Positions 39,916 through 48,581 of a stretch of 51,564 nt of DNA are shown piece by piece. The translations under genes were made by a program, and so were the position numbers. The notes beneath the pieces were generated by a model. It had not been told where the DNA came from. It made no database searches and saw only the letters and a list, made by a program, of their open reading frames with translations. The stretch is from NCBI GenBank assembly GCA_964559835.1, contig CAZLJE010000035.1, positions 1-51,564 of the forward strand, in the 5' to 3' direction. Every line of letters starts with the position of its first letter. Within the stretch, counting starts at the first letter, position 1. The DNA comes from DAISJI01 sp964559835 (GTDB lineage: Bacteria; Acidobacteriota; Terriglobia; Terriglobales; Acidobacteriaceae).

Positions 39916-41712
39916 TTACGCGGTCACGTACTTGCCTTGGTCGATCACCCTCGCGGCGATCTTCTCCCGCAGCGCCACGGTGTTGATCGGTTCGTACTTC
40001 ACCAGCCGCCGCAGGATCGCCATCTGCGTGCGCAGCATGTCGCCTTCGGCAATCGCGGCCACCACCTTGCGCGCCGACGATTCGATCCGCTCCATGCCGC
40101 GCGCCAGGTAAACGCGCGTCATCGTGATCGGCAGGTCGGCCGCCTTCTCGCCCTGGCTCTGGAGTATCTTCTGCGAGCGCAACACCGCGGACTCCATGCA
40201 GTAGACCTCAATGATGATGTCGGCGAGCGCGCCCATGATCTCCTGCTGGTCGACGATCTGCTGCATGTACTTCTGCGACGCGGCGCCGGCTGTGAAAAGC
40301 GCGATCTTCTTCGCATTGGCGACGAGCGCGCGCTCTTCGGCCAGCGGGCCTTCGATCTCATTGGTGGTCGGGCCGGACATGACCTCGTCCATCAGCTTCT
40401 TGATCGCCGGCAGCAGCGGCAGTTGGCCGCTCATCGCGCGCTTTAACAGCCACCCGGTGATGATGAGGCGATTGATCTCGTTCGTGCCCTCGAAGATCCG
40501 GTTCACGCGCGAATCGCGATAGCTGCGCTCCGCCGGGTACTCCTCGACGAAGCCGTACCCGCCGTAGATCTGAACGGTCTCGTCCACAGCGCGGTCCAGC
40601 ATCTCCGAGCCCCACACTTTGATGACCGAGCACTCGACGGCGTACTCCTCGATCGCCTTGCGGATCTCTTTGGGCGCATCGGCCGAATGCTTGTCGATCT
40701 CCCCGAGCGCGACGTCCATCATGCCGACCGTGCGATAGACGGCGCTTTCGCCGACATAGATCTCGGCCGCCATCTGCGCGATCTTCTCGCGGACCAGTCC
40801 GAAGTCGGCGATAGTCTTCGTGAACGCCTTGCGCTGCTTTGCGTACCCAATCGCGTTCGCCAGCGAATTACGCGCGCCGCCGACGCATCCGGCGCCAAGC
40901 TTGAAGCGGCCGACGTTCAGAATATTGAAGGCGATGATGTGCCCTTTGCCGATGTCGCCGAGCAAATTCTCGACCGGGACTTTGCAGTCGTTCAGGATCA
41001 GCGGGCACGTGGACGAGCCGCGGATGCCCATCTTGTGCTCTTCCGCGCCCACCGAAAAGCCGGGGAAATCCTTTTCTACGATGAAGGTCGTGAACTTTTC
41101 GCCGTCGACTTTGGCGAAGACGATGAACACGTCCGCGAAACCGGCGTTGGTGATCCACATCTTCTCGCCGTTCAGGACGTAATGCTTGCCATCACTGGAG
41201 AGCACGGCCTTGGTGCGGCAGTTGAGCGCGTCGGAACCGGAAGACGATTCGCTCAACGCATACGCGCCGATCCATTCGCCGCTGGCGAGCTTGGGGAGAT
41301 ACTTCTGCTTCTGCGCTTCAGTGCCGAAATAAACGATGGGCAGCGTGCCGATGCCGACGTGCCCCCCGAAGCTGACGACGAAGCTGCCGGACTTGGCAAT
41401 GCGGTCGGCAATGATCGCCGAGCTGACCTTGTCCATCTCCATGCCGCCGTAGGCTTCCGGCACATCGACGCTGGTGATGCCCAATTCGCTGGCCTTCTTC
41501 AGAAGCTCGCGGGTGAGCACGAAATCCTTCTTCTCGACGCGGTCGGCGTTGGGAACGATCTCCTTCAGCGCGAACTCCTCGGTCGTCGCGGCGATCTGCT
41601 TGTGCTCTTCCGTAAAATCTTCGGGCGTGAAGACGTCGTTAAGATCCCGCTCCTCGAGCAGAAAACTGCCGCCGGAGATGCGTTTGGTCGAAATCGGTGA
41701 TGCTGTTGCCAT
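39916..41712 (-). CDS. acyl-CoA dehydrogenase
   Basis: A 598-residue FAD enzyme that introduces the alpha-beta double bond in fatty acyl-CoA. Visible signatures are SESSSGSDALNCRTKA and WITNAGFADVFIVFAKVD in the middle domain, QIYGGYGFVEEYPAERSYRDSRVNRIFEGTNEINR in the C-terminal helical domain, and a further ~170-residue C-terminal extension as in very-long-chain enzymes. The length also fits that group. ATG 41712 starts MATASP; an upstream codon adds 11 residues of no family likeness. It is the last gene of the beta-oxidation operon, after the thiolase. Confidence 0.94.
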   Translation of the reverse strand: MATASPISTKRISGGSFLLEERDLNDVFTPEDFTEEHKQIAATTEEFALKEIVPNADRVEKKDFVLTRELLKKASELGITSVDVPEAYGGMEMDKVSSAIIADRIAKSGSFVVSFGGHVGIGTLPIVYFGTEAQKQKYLPKLASGEWIGAYALSESSSGSDALNCRTKAVLSSDGKHYVLNGEKMWITNAGFADVFIVFAKVDGEKFTTFIVEKDFPGFSVGAEEHKMGIRGSSTCPLILNDCKVPVENLLGDIGKGHIIAFNILNVGRFKLGAGCVGGARNSLANAIGYAKQRKAFTKTIADFGLVREKIAQMAAEIYVGESAVYRTVGMMDVALGEIDKHSADAPKEIRKAIEEYAVECSVIKVWGSEMLDRAVDETVQIYGGYGFVEEYPAERSYRDSRVNRIFEGTNEINRLIITGWLLKRAMSGQLPLLPAIKKLMDEVMSGPTTNEIEGPLAEERALVANAKKIALFTAGAASQKYMQQIVDQQEIMGALADIIIEVYCMESAVLRSQKILQSQGEKAADLPITMTRVYLARGMERIESSARKVVAAIAEGDMLRTQMAILRRLVKYEPINTVALREKIAARVIDQGKYVTA

Positions 41713-41739
41713 GTTCCTCTCTCGCTTCGAAACTTGCTT

Positions 41740-41809
41740 CACCACGGAGGCACGGAGTCACGGAGAATTCTGAATCAGTTCTTCCGTGGCTCCGTGTCTC
41801 CGTGGTGGG
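41740..41809. repeat. hairpin of CACGGAGG words
   Basis: CACCACGGAGGCACGGAG with a third CACGGA word (41740-41767) pairs with its complement (41782-41807) over about 24 positions with few mismatches. It fills the gap between the thiolase stop and the acyl-CoA dehydrogenase start. It is the inverted, paired form of the short-period repeat seen singly elsewhere. Confidence 0.65.
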
Positions 41810-41815
41810 TGTTCA

Positions 41816-42991
41816 TTAAACGTTCTCGAAAATCCCCGCTGCGCCCATCCCCCCGCCGACGCACATGGTCACGATGCCGTAGCGTCGGTTCCGGCGCTTG
41901 AGCTCGCGAATGATGGTCGCCGTCAGCTTGGCTCCGGTACAACCCAATGGATGTCCCAATGCCACCGCGCCCCCGTTCGGGTTCACGCGCTCCGGATCCA
42001 GCTCTGCTTGTTGGATGACGCAAAGCGCCTGCGCGGCGAAGGCCTCGTTCAGTTCGATGACGTCGATCTCGCTCAGCTTGAGGCCCGCCAGCTTGAGCGC
42101 CTTCGGGATCGCGTACACCGGCCCCAGTCCCATCTCCTCGGGCTTATACCCCGCGGTCGCAAATGCCACAAATCGCGCCAGTGGCTTGATGTCGAGAGCT
42201 TGCGCGCGCTCCGCCGACATCACCACCGCCGCCGCCGCGCCGTCCGACATCTGCGACGAACTGCCGGCAGTGACGATGCCGTGCGCGTGGAATGCGGGCT
42301 TGAGCGATGCCAGAGCTTCGAGCGTTGTGTCGGCGCGCGGGCCCTCGTCAACTTTGAAGATGATTTCTTCCCGCTTGGGCTTCGACCCATTGGGAGTCGT
42401 GAAGCTCACCGGGACGGGCACCGTTTCTTCTTCGAACTTGCCCGCCTGGATGGCCGCCAGCGCCTTCTGGTGCGAGCGCAGCGAGAACTCGTCGGACATC
42501 TCTCGCGTTACTCCGTTCGCTTTCGCAATGCGCTCGGCCGTCAGTCCCATCGAGAGGTACGCGTCGGGATAGTTCGCCACCAGCCACGGGTTCGCCGAGA
42601 CCTTGTGCCCGCCCATCGGGATCATGGTCATCGATTCGAGCCCGCCGGCGACGATCACCTCCGCGCCGCCTGCCATGATCCGCTCCGCGCCCATCGCGAT
42701 CGCCTGCAATCCCGACGAGCAGAAGCGGTTGATGGTCATGGCCGAACATTCGACCGGCAATCCCGCGCGCAACGACGCGATGCGGGCGACGTTCATGCCC
42801 TGTTCGGCCTCCGGCATGGCGCAGCCCATGATGACGTCCTCGATCTCTTTCGGATCGAGCTGCGGCACACGCTCCAGCGCGCCCTTGATCGCGATCGCGC
42901 CAAGCTCATCGGGACGCGTCGCGCGCAATGTGCCTTTGTAGGCCTTGCCGATAGGCGTTCTCACCGAACTTGCGATTACAACTTCTCTCAT
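41816..42991 (-). CDS. acetyl-CoA acyltransferase (thiolase, FadA-type)
   Basis: A 391-residue thiolase. The acyl-binding Cys91 is in NRFCSSGLQ, the His is in NPNGGAVALGHPLGCTGAK, and the second Cys is in MCVGGGMGAAGIFE at the C-terminus. VRTPIGKAYKG at the start is typical. It cleaves 3-ketoacyl-CoA in beta-oxidation or condenses two acetyl-CoA. It lies between the fused dehydrogenase/hydratase gene and the acyl-CoA dehydrogenase gene on the same strand, which favours degradation. Confidence 0.94.
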   Translation of the reverse strand: MREVVIASSVRTPIGKAYKGTLRATRPDELGAIAIKGALERVPQLDPKEIEDVIMGCAMPEAEQGMNVARIASLRAGLPVECSAMTINRFCSSGLQAIAMGAERIMAGGAEVIVAGGLESMTMIPMGGHKVSANPWLVANYPDAYLSMGLTAERIAKANGVTREMSDEFSLRSHQKALAAIQAGKFEEETVPVPVSFTTPNGSKPKREEIIFKVDEGPRADTTLEALASLKPAFHAHGIVTAGSSSQMSDGAAAAVVMSAERAQALDIKPLARFVAFATAGYKPEEMGLGPVYAIPKALKLAGLKLSEIDVIELNEAFAAQALCVIQQAELDPERVNPNGGAVALGHPLGCTGAKLTATIIRELKRRNRRYGIVTMCVGGGMGAAGIFENV

Positions 42992-43017
42992 AAACAGCCA
43001 TTACCTCTGGTTCATAG

Positions 43018-43062
43018 CCCGGCACAGCCTGGCCTGAGCGGAGTCGAAGGGTGAGTGCCGGG
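43018..43062. repeat. CCTGAGCGGAGTCGAAGG dispersed repeat in a hairpin
   Basis: CCCGGCAC (43018-43025) and GTGCCGGG (43055-43062) are perfect inverted arms. Between them lies CCTGAGCGGAGTCGAAGG, a motif I recognise from memory as a very common intergenic repeat in diverse bacterial genomes. It lies between the thiolase start and the hypothetical gene upstream. Confidence 0.55.
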
Positions 43063-43110
43063 TGAAATGCGTCCCATTCACCACGAGTCCTGTAAGGGAC
43101 GGCACCCGTT

Positions 43111-43422
43111 TCATCCGAACCAACCTCGCCGGGGCCGCTCCTGCGACTTGCGTGAGCGCACGGGATGACGCCGCCGCACCACTTGGTCCGCCGCGCAGGC
43201 AAGGTCCACCTCAACCTCGCGCCACTCCTTAAACCCGTACAGGTCATTCCACGTTTCAACAAGCGCGTCTTGCACCACGCGCGCCGTCAGCCGCTTCGAC
43301 CGGTTCCGCTTGCGCCACTTGGCCACGATCCGGCGCGCATACTCGGCTTCGTAACGGTGGCCGTCCGGCGTGCTCAGCAGACGTCCATTCAGCGCGCGCA
43401 TGATCTTGCGAGTCAGGTACAT
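43111..43422 (-). CDS. hypothetical basic protein coupled to hicB
   Basis: The 103-residue product (YLTRKIMRALNGRLLSTPDG, EYARRIVAKWRKRNRSKR, ARVVQDALVETWNDLYGF, ending RPRRGWFG) is rich in Arg/Lys and I do not recognise it; it lacks a HicA-like fold or GSH motif. Its ATG shares one base with the hicB stop (TGATG), so the two are translationally coupled. In this position a HicA toxin would be expected, so it is a candidate alternative partner. No catalytic motif is evident. Confidence 0.6.
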   Translation of the reverse strand: MYLTRKIMRALNGRLLSTPDGHRYEAEYARRIVAKWRKRNRSKRLTARVVQDALVETWNDLYGFKEWREVEVDLACAADQVVRRRHPVRSRKSQERPRRGWFG

Positions 43423-43634
43423 CAATCACCAATCGAAACGTAATTCGTCTCCGTCGTTGGTTGTGGAACCGGCTCGCCATGCTCGCGCAGGCTCTCGACG
43501 TGAAATTCGATCGCCTCGCGAATCAACTGCTCGGTTTCCTCTTTCGTTTTGCCCGTCGTCACACAACCGGGCAGGTCCGGCACGTACGCCGAATATCCAG
43601 TTGATGTTTTTTCGAAAACGACAGCGTACTTCAT
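43422..43634 (-). CDS. hicB: HicB-like antitoxin
   Basis: A 70-residue HicB-type protein: MKYAVVFEKTSTGYSAYVPDLPGCVTTGKTKEETEQLIREAIEFHVESL, the RNase H-like fold without a DNA-binding tail. ATG 43634 fits the family start. It lies between two beta-oxidation genes and is followed by an unrelated small basic protein rather than HicA. It differs clearly from the other solitary HicB in this window. Confidence 0.82.
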   Translation of the reverse strand: MKYAVVFEKTSTGYSAYVPDLPGCVTTGKTKEETEQLIREAIEFHVESLREHGEPVPQPTTETNYVSIGD

Positions 43635-43653
43635 TTCAACCCTGCCTGTTACC

Positions 43654-43685
43654 CGCTGACCACTGAGCACTGATCACTGACCACC
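43654..43685. repeat. GACCACTGATCACTGA word repeat, single arm
   Basis: CTGACCACTGAGCACTGATC continues with ACTGACCACC: three to four near-tandem 7-8 base words of the same family as 36283-36401. It lies between the fused dehydrogenase gene and hicB. Confidence 0.5.
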
Positions 43686-43690
43686 CGAAG

Positions 43691-46105
43691 CTAGTTCCTC
43701 AGCGGCTTCCCCGTCTTCAGCGTGAACGCAATCCGCTCCTGCGTCTTCTTCTCGCCGCACAAACTCTTGAAGGCCTCGCGCTCCAAGTCCAATAAATATT
43801 GTTCCGACACCGGCGTTCCCTGCGTGATGTTCCCGCCGCAGAGCACTTCCGCGACTTTATTCCCGATTTTCACTTCGTGGTCGCTGATGTATTCCGCCTG
43901 ATGCATCAGATGCACGCCCAGCTTCAGCGTCGCCAGGATGCTCTCACCCGCCGCCGGGATATCGGTCCGCGGACGTGGCGGCTTATAAGAGCGCGTCAGT
44001 TCGAGCGCGTGCGCCTTCGCGTCGGCGAGCAGGCGATCCCGGTTCATCGTTACCTCGTCTGACGGCGCCAAGAACCCGAGATTCCGCGCCTCATTCACCG
44101 ACGTCGATACCTTCGCCATCGCGATCGTCTCGAACGCGCGCTTCATCGCTTCCATGAACTCGACCGACTCGCCGCGTCCGCCAGGCCGCACCGACTCCGC
44201 CGCATCCACGGCGCGCAGAGTCATCTCCTTGCATCCGCCGCCGCCGGGAAGCAGCCCGACTCCGACCTCAACCAATCCCATGTACAACTCAGCATGCGGA
44301 TGCCGCGCCGCCGAGTGCAGGCCAATCTCGCACCCGCCGCCCAGCGTCATGCCGAACGGCGCGGTCACCACCGGTTTGGGCGAAAACTTGATCGCCTGCG
44401 TCATGCCCTGGAACTGGCGGATCATCAGGTCGACGTCGTCCCACTCTTCTTCCTGCACGGCCATCAGCAGCAGCATGATGTTCGCGCCGGCCGAGAAATG
44501 CTGCGCGTCGTTGGTGATGACGAACGCGTCGAAGTTATCGCCGGGGCCGCCCGGCTTAAGCGTCTGCTGCACCATCTGGATGATGTCGCCGCCCAGGGCG
44601 TTCATCTTCGTGTGAAACTCGATGCAGCCTACGCCGTCGCCCAGATCGATCAGCGACGCGCCCGCATTCTTCTTCACCACGCCGTTCGATTTCTTGGTGA
44701 TCGCGACCGACCCGATGCCCGGCGCGACTTCTTCCGTAACGTATGCCGAGCCTATGACCTCGAAGTACGAGCGGCCTGACGGCGCGCCCGGAGTCGCCAG
44801 GTACCATGATTTCTTGCCGCTATCGAGCAGCTTGGCGAAGTTCTCCGCGACCGGCTTGCCTTCGGCCTTCATGCGCGCGACGGTCGGCTCGACGCCCGCC
44901 GCATCCCACAGCTCGAACGGGCCGAGTTCCCAGTTGAAACCCATGCGCATGGCGCGGTCGATCTCGACGATCGTGTCGCTGACCTCGCCGATGCGATTCG
45001 CCGAGTAAGTCCACAGGTCCGACAGGATCGCCCACAGGAATTGCCCGGCTTTGTCTTTTGGATTCGGCTTCTCGCCTTCGATTCCGAGCAATGTTCGCAG
45101 GCGCTGCGGCGTCTCCTCGATGTTCTTCGCCATGTCGAGGGCAGGGAACTTGGGTTTCTGCCGCGGCCGATACTCCAGCGTCTTCCAATCGATGGCCAGT
45201 CGCTCTTCGCCCTGCGGACCTTTCTGCTTCTTGTAGAAACCGCCCTTGGTCTTGTCCCCGAGCAGCTTGCGCTCGAGCATCGACTTATAGAAGTCAGGCA
45301 ACTTCAGGTCGCTACGCTCGTCGCGCAAATTCGTCGTGAAGTTGTTCACCACGTGCCCGAGGATGTCGAGACCCACCATATCGGTCAGGCGGAACGTCCC
45401 CATCTTCGGCCAGCCGACGGCGCTGCCGGTGAGCGTATCCACCTCTTCGATCGACAGGTCCATCTCTTGCATCAGGCGCATGACATTCAGCGCTGAGAAC
45501 GTGCCGATCCGGTTCGCGATGAAATTCGGAACGTCTTTCGCCTCGACGATCCCTTTGCCGAGGCGCACATCGCAGAAATGCGCGAGGTCGTCCATGGCAT
45601 GACGATCGGTGTCGGGGGTAGCGATGATCTCGAGCAGCCGCATGTAGCGCGGCGGATTGAAGAAGTGCGTGCCGAACCAGTGGTGGCGGAAGTCGTCGGA
45701 GAAGCCTTCGCTGATCTTGTGGACGGGCAGCCCGCTGGTGTTGGTCGTGACGATGGTTCCGGCCTTCCGCACGCGCTCGACTTTTTCCAGCAGAGAGCGC
45801 TTGATGGCCAGGTCTTCGACAACGGCTTCGATGATCCAGTCGCACTCGGCAAGCCATGCGAGGTTGTCGTCGAAGTTGCCGATGGTGACCAGCCGCGCGA
45901 GCGACGGCTCGAAGAACGCCGCCGGCTTGGACTTCACGGCCGCCTGCAATCCGGCTTCGGCGATCTTGTTGCGCGCCTTGCCGTCAGCGTCGGGCGGGAC
46001 CATGTCGAGCAAGTAAGAGGGAACGCCGGCGTTAGCAAGATGGGCGGCGATCCGCGCGCCCATGGTGCCCGCGCCGAGTACGGCAACTTTCTCGATTCGT
46101 TTCAT
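43691..46105 (-). CDS. 3-hydroxyacyl-CoA dehydrogenase/enoyl-CoA hydratase fusion
   Basis: An 804-residue multifunctional enzyme. The N-terminal NAD-binding domain starts KVAVLGAGTMGARIAAHLANAG; RHHWFGTHFFNPPRYMRLLEII and PNFIANRIGTFSALN follow in the dehydrogenase part; the C-terminal ~300 residues are a crotonase fold (FSAGANIMLLLMA, GMTLGGGCEIGLHSAARH, GLLPGGGGCKEMTLRA). The domain order is opposite to FadB/FadJ, where the hydratase comes first. It carries out the two middle steps of beta-oxidation. ATG 46105 is the natural start; the frame upstream is filler. It is the first gene of the beta-oxidation operon. Confidence 0.94.
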   Translation of the reverse strand: MKRIEKVAVLGAGTMGARIAAHLANAGVPSYLLDMVPPDADGKARNKIAEAGLQAAVKSKPAAFFEPSLARLVTIGNFDDNLAWLAECDWIIEAVVEDLAIKRSLLEKVERVRKAGTIVTTNTSGLPVHKISEGFSDDFRHHWFGTHFFNPPRYMRLLEIIATPDTDRHAMDDLAHFCDVRLGKGIVEAKDVPNFIANRIGTFSALNVMRLMQEMDLSIEEVDTLTGSAVGWPKMGTFRLTDMVGLDILGHVVNNFTTNLRDERSDLKLPDFYKSMLERKLLGDKTKGGFYKKQKGPQGEERLAIDWKTLEYRPRQKPKFPALDMAKNIEETPQRLRTLLGIEGEKPNPKDKAGQFLWAILSDLWTYSANRIGEVSDTIVEIDRAMRMGFNWELGPFELWDAAGVEPTVARMKAEGKPVAENFAKLLDSGKKSWYLATPGAPSGRSYFEVIGSAYVTEEVAPGIGSVAITKKSNGVVKKNAGASLIDLGDGVGCIEFHTKMNALGGDIIQMVQQTLKPGGPGDNFDAFVITNDAQHFSAGANIMLLLMAVQEEEWDDVDLMIRQFQGMTQAIKFSPKPVVTAPFGMTLGGGCEIGLHSAARHPHAELYMGLVEVGVGLLPGGGGCKEMTLRAVDAAESVRPGGRGESVEFMEAMKRAFETIAMAKVSTSVNEARNLGFLAPSDEVTMNRDRLLADAKAHALELTRSYKPPRPRTDIPAAGESILATLKLGVHLMHQAEYISDHEVKIGNKVAEVLCGGNITQGTPVSEQYLLDLEREAFKSLCGEKKTQERIAFTLKTGKPLRN

Positions 46106-46244
46106 GCGCAGATGAGCGCGCGGTTGCGGGAAAGCCGCGCTGGATGCCAACTCCTGTCGCTCGGAACTATACCAGTATGTTCCGGCTGAATTCGATGTGA
46201 GAGTGCGGGCGAGCGGCGCAAAAAATCACCCCTGAAAAGTTTAC

Positions 46245-46289
46245 GGGGCGCGTCGTTAGATGTGGGGTGAGGATGGCACAACGCGCCCC
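46245..46289 (-). terminator. GGGGCGCGT/ACGCGCCCC hairpin after the Nudix gene
   Basis: A perfect 9-bp GC stem encloses a 27-base loop. On the minus strand it lies downstream of the Nudix stop and is followed by GTAAACTTTT, a weak U-run, so it may end that transcript. The long loop makes it a poor classical terminator; it could also belong to a small RNA. Confidence 0.35.
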
Positions 46290-46385
46290 TTATTAAGTTG
46301 AATCGAGTATGCCGCCATCACTTTCTCGGGTCAAGAAAATACGCATGAAAAACCTGGTTCGTCTTCCCATTTTGGGAACGCCGAT

Positions 46386-46401
46386 TGTTCCACGTGGAAC
46401 A
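46386..46401. promoter_or_regulatory. parS-consensus centromere site
   Basis: TGTTCCACGTGGAACA is a perfect palindrome that matches the conserved ParB-binding consensus TGTTNCACGTGNAACA at every position; outside bases extend it to TTGTTCCACGTGGAACAA (46385-46402). It lies in a non-coding gap, 12 bases beyond the Nudix stop codon. parS sites cluster around chromosome origins and load ParB for segregation. No parAB genes are in the window. Confidence 0.8.
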
Positions 46402-46412
46402 AGATTGTTGAT

Positions 46413-46883
46413 CTACAAGTCAGGATGTGTCTCCACGTATTTCTGTGCCAGCTTCACGACGTCGCGCTCACCTTTATAAGAGAGTTTCTTGGGCGCTTCG
46501 TCGAGCGGCAGCCACAGCGCTTGCTGGACTTCGATCCGCATGTCATCGCGGATGTCGCCGATCTTGCCCGCGCGATAAAGAAAAAGGAAGAAGCTGACGA
46601 TCTTGAACACTTTTTCGCCATCGCCCCAACTGCGCACATAGATGTACTTGATATCGGTGAGCTTGCCGACGAGCGTCGCCTCGATGCCGGTCTCTTCGCG
46701 GACTTCGCGTTCGGCCGCCGTCGCAGGTTTCTCGCCGTGATCGACTAAACCCTTGGGAAGCGCAAGGACGCTGGCTTCGGTTTCGCCCTCTTTGCGCTTG
46801 CCTTGAGGCTCGATGGCGGCCACCCACCAGCGTCCCTGCATGCGACGGAGTACCACACCACCGGCGGAGAATTCGCGAGCCAT
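46413..46883 (-). CDS. Nudix hydrolase
   Basis: A 156-residue protein beginning MAREFSAGGVVLRRMQGRWW. The Nudix box GLVDHGEKPATAAEREVREETGI fits G-x5-E-x7-RE-U-x-EE-x-G-U exactly. These enzymes hydrolyse nucleoside diphosphates linked to another group; this one resembles the diadenosine polyphosphate/NTP group with an aromatic-rich middle (KIVSFFLFLYRAGKIGD). ATG 46883 is chosen because family members start just before this strand; codons further upstream run into the divergent patatin promoter region. Confidence 0.9.
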   Translation of the reverse strand: MAREFSAGGVVLRRMQGRWWVAAIEPQGKRKEGETEASVLALPKGLVDHGEKPATAAEREVREETGIEATLVGKLTDIKYIYVRSWGDGEKVFKIVSFFLFLYRAGKIGDIRDDMRIEVQQALWLPLDEAPKKLSYKGERDVVKLAQKYVETHPDL

Positions 46884-47028
46884 GAATGGAGGTTGTCCGC
46901 CGGTCGGCGCCATGCACAAAAATCGCAGCAATCGCTCCGGCAGCTCTGGGCATCTTATCGAATATACGGCCCGCTGAACCATTCCGCCGAGAGCGGCGCG
47001 GGACGCGGACTCTGGGAAGGGCCACCGT

Positions 47029-47967
47029 ATGCTCCACAAGCTGGCACGTTCACTGCGGGCATTCACCGGCGAACTGACACGCACGTCACGTCCTGCGCAA
47101 CCTGTAAAACCGCCCAAAATAGCGATCGCCTTGGGCGGAGGATTTGCCCGCGGCATGGCCCATGTCGGCATCCTGAAGGTCCTGGAAGAGGAAGGCATCA
47201 AGGTCGACATGGTCGCCGGAACCAGTGTCGGCGCGGTGATCGGCGCGTGCTACTGCAGCGGCATCAGCGCGAAGGAACTGGAAGAACTGTCGTCACTCGT
47301 CCGGTTCAGCAAGATCGCGCGCTTCGCCATATCGCGTTTTGGATTCTGCACCAACGAGCGGCTTGGCGTTTTCCTGAGCAAGGTCCTGAAGGCGCGGACC
47401 TTCGAAGAGCTGAAGATCCCGCTGGCAGTGACGGCGACGGACTTTGTCACCGGCGGCGGCGTGGTGTTCCGGTCGGGCTCTCTGATCGATCCGGTGCGCG
47501 CCAGTTGCGCCTATCCCGGGATGTTCCCGCCGGTCAGTATCAACGGAAAGCTGCTGGTGGACGGCATGCTGGCGCATCCGGTGCCCACCGTCCCGCTGCG
47601 CGAAATGGGCGCGGACCGCGTGATCGGCGTCTTCCTGAGCTCTCAGTGGACCAACCTCAAAGGCCCGCGGCACGTGTTCGACGTCATCGGCCAGTGCTTC
47701 TCCATCGCGCAGGAGAAGATGTCGGGACTGTGGCAGTCGTCGGCCGACCTGGTGCTCATTCCGAACGTCAGCGGATTCAGTTACGACGATTTTGCGCGTG
47801 CTCCCGAGCTGGTGAAGATGGGCGAAGCCGTGGCGCGAGCGGCGCTGCCCAGGATGAAGGCTTGGCTGGAGGCTCCAAACATGGCGGTGGTGCAAGCTGG
47901 CCGAGTCACATCGGCGACTACTATGCTGTCGGGCGCTGCGACCGCGGAAAATCCACTGGGTAGTTAA
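47029..47967 (+). CDS. patatin-like phospholipase family protein
   Basis: A 312-residue protein with the full patatin signature: oxyanion loop LGGGFARGMAHVGIL, nucleophile Ser66 in GTSVG, and Asp178 in VDGM of the Ser-Asp dyad. It probably hydrolyses acyl esters at the membrane. GGAAGG lies eight bases before ATG 47029. The C-terminal ~50 residues are less conserved. It is divergent from the Nudix gene. Confidence 0.9.
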   Translation: MLHKLARSLRAFTGELTRTSRPAQPVKPPKIAIALGGGFARGMAHVGILKVLEEEGIKVDMVAGTSVGAVIGACYCSGISAKELEELSSLVRFSKIARFAISRFGFCTNERLGVFLSKVLKARTFEELKIPLAVTATDFVTGGGVVFRSGSLIDPVRASCAYPGMFPPVSINGKLLVDGMLAHPVPTVPLREMGADRVIGVFLSSQWTNLKGPRHVFDVIGQCFSIAQEKMSGLWQSSADLVLIPNVSGFSYDDFARAPELVKMGEAVARAALPRMKAWLEAPNMAVVQAGRVTSATTMLSGAATAENPLGS

Positions 47968-48021
47968 CTCCCATTTTTCCACCTCCGTGGTACATTTTCC
48001 CCCGATGGCACCAATACAGAG

Positions 48022-48207
48022 GTGAGGATCGGCAGCCTGGTCGCGGCCGGGGGCCTGATCTGGGCGGTGAAGCTCGCGACCGACAACTTCACCGGCATCG
48101 ACTCCTTCAGTTTCGTGCGGCTGCCGGCTGGACCGCTGGAAGTTTGCGCCCTCGGCATCCTGATCTGGCTTCATGCCAAGTGGCGGAGGTCGATCCGCAT
48201 CCACTAA
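48022..48207 (+). CDS. small membrane protein (61 aa)
   Basis: GTG 48022 opens a frame with two hydrophobic stretches (SLVAAGGLIWAVKLAT and LEVCALGILIWLHAKW) separated by a short polar loop and a basic C-terminus, a plausible two-helix membrane protein. CAGAG precedes the start. I do not recognise a family. Confidence 0.5.
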   Translation: MRIGSLVAAGGLIWAVKLATDNFTGIDSFSFVRLPAGPLEVCALGILIWLHAKWRRSIRIH

Positions 48208-48288
48208 GGCCCTGTGACAATGTTTCCGGCGCCGATTAAGGTATAAGCCGAATTCCACGTCGCGCGGAAACGAATACCATCGGCAGTC

Positions 48289-48492
48289 ATGGATTCCGCC
48301 ATTCAGGATTTTGTCGCCGCTCACGAGCGGTACACGCAACTCGACCTACTCCGCACCGACTGCCGCAGCCCCCAGGAGCGCGAGTACATGCATATCGCCA
48401 TCTTGAAGGCGTACATGGAAGTGCAGTACCGGGCCATGATCATCGCGGGGATCCAGACCGCCGACGGGATGGAATACGCCCGCGCCAATTAA
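48289..48492 (+). CDS. small hypothetical protein (67 aa)
   Basis: ATG 48289 opens a helical, mildly acidic protein (DSAIQDFVAAHERYTQLDLLR, EREYMHIAILKAYMEVQYRAM). The composition is protein-like. No family is recognised. It is co-directional with the patatin and coiled-coil genes. Confidence 0.55.
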   Translation: MDSAIQDFVAAHERYTQLDLLRTDCRSPQEREYMHIAILKAYMEVQYRAMIIAGIQTADGMEYARAN

Positions 48493-48581
48493 CTCTTCTG
48501 CCTGGTAACCCTCGCGCCGCCGATTGCTTCTAAGTAGCTGTATTGCTGCCTCTCGTCGAACCCTTGGTCAAGGACGGGCGC

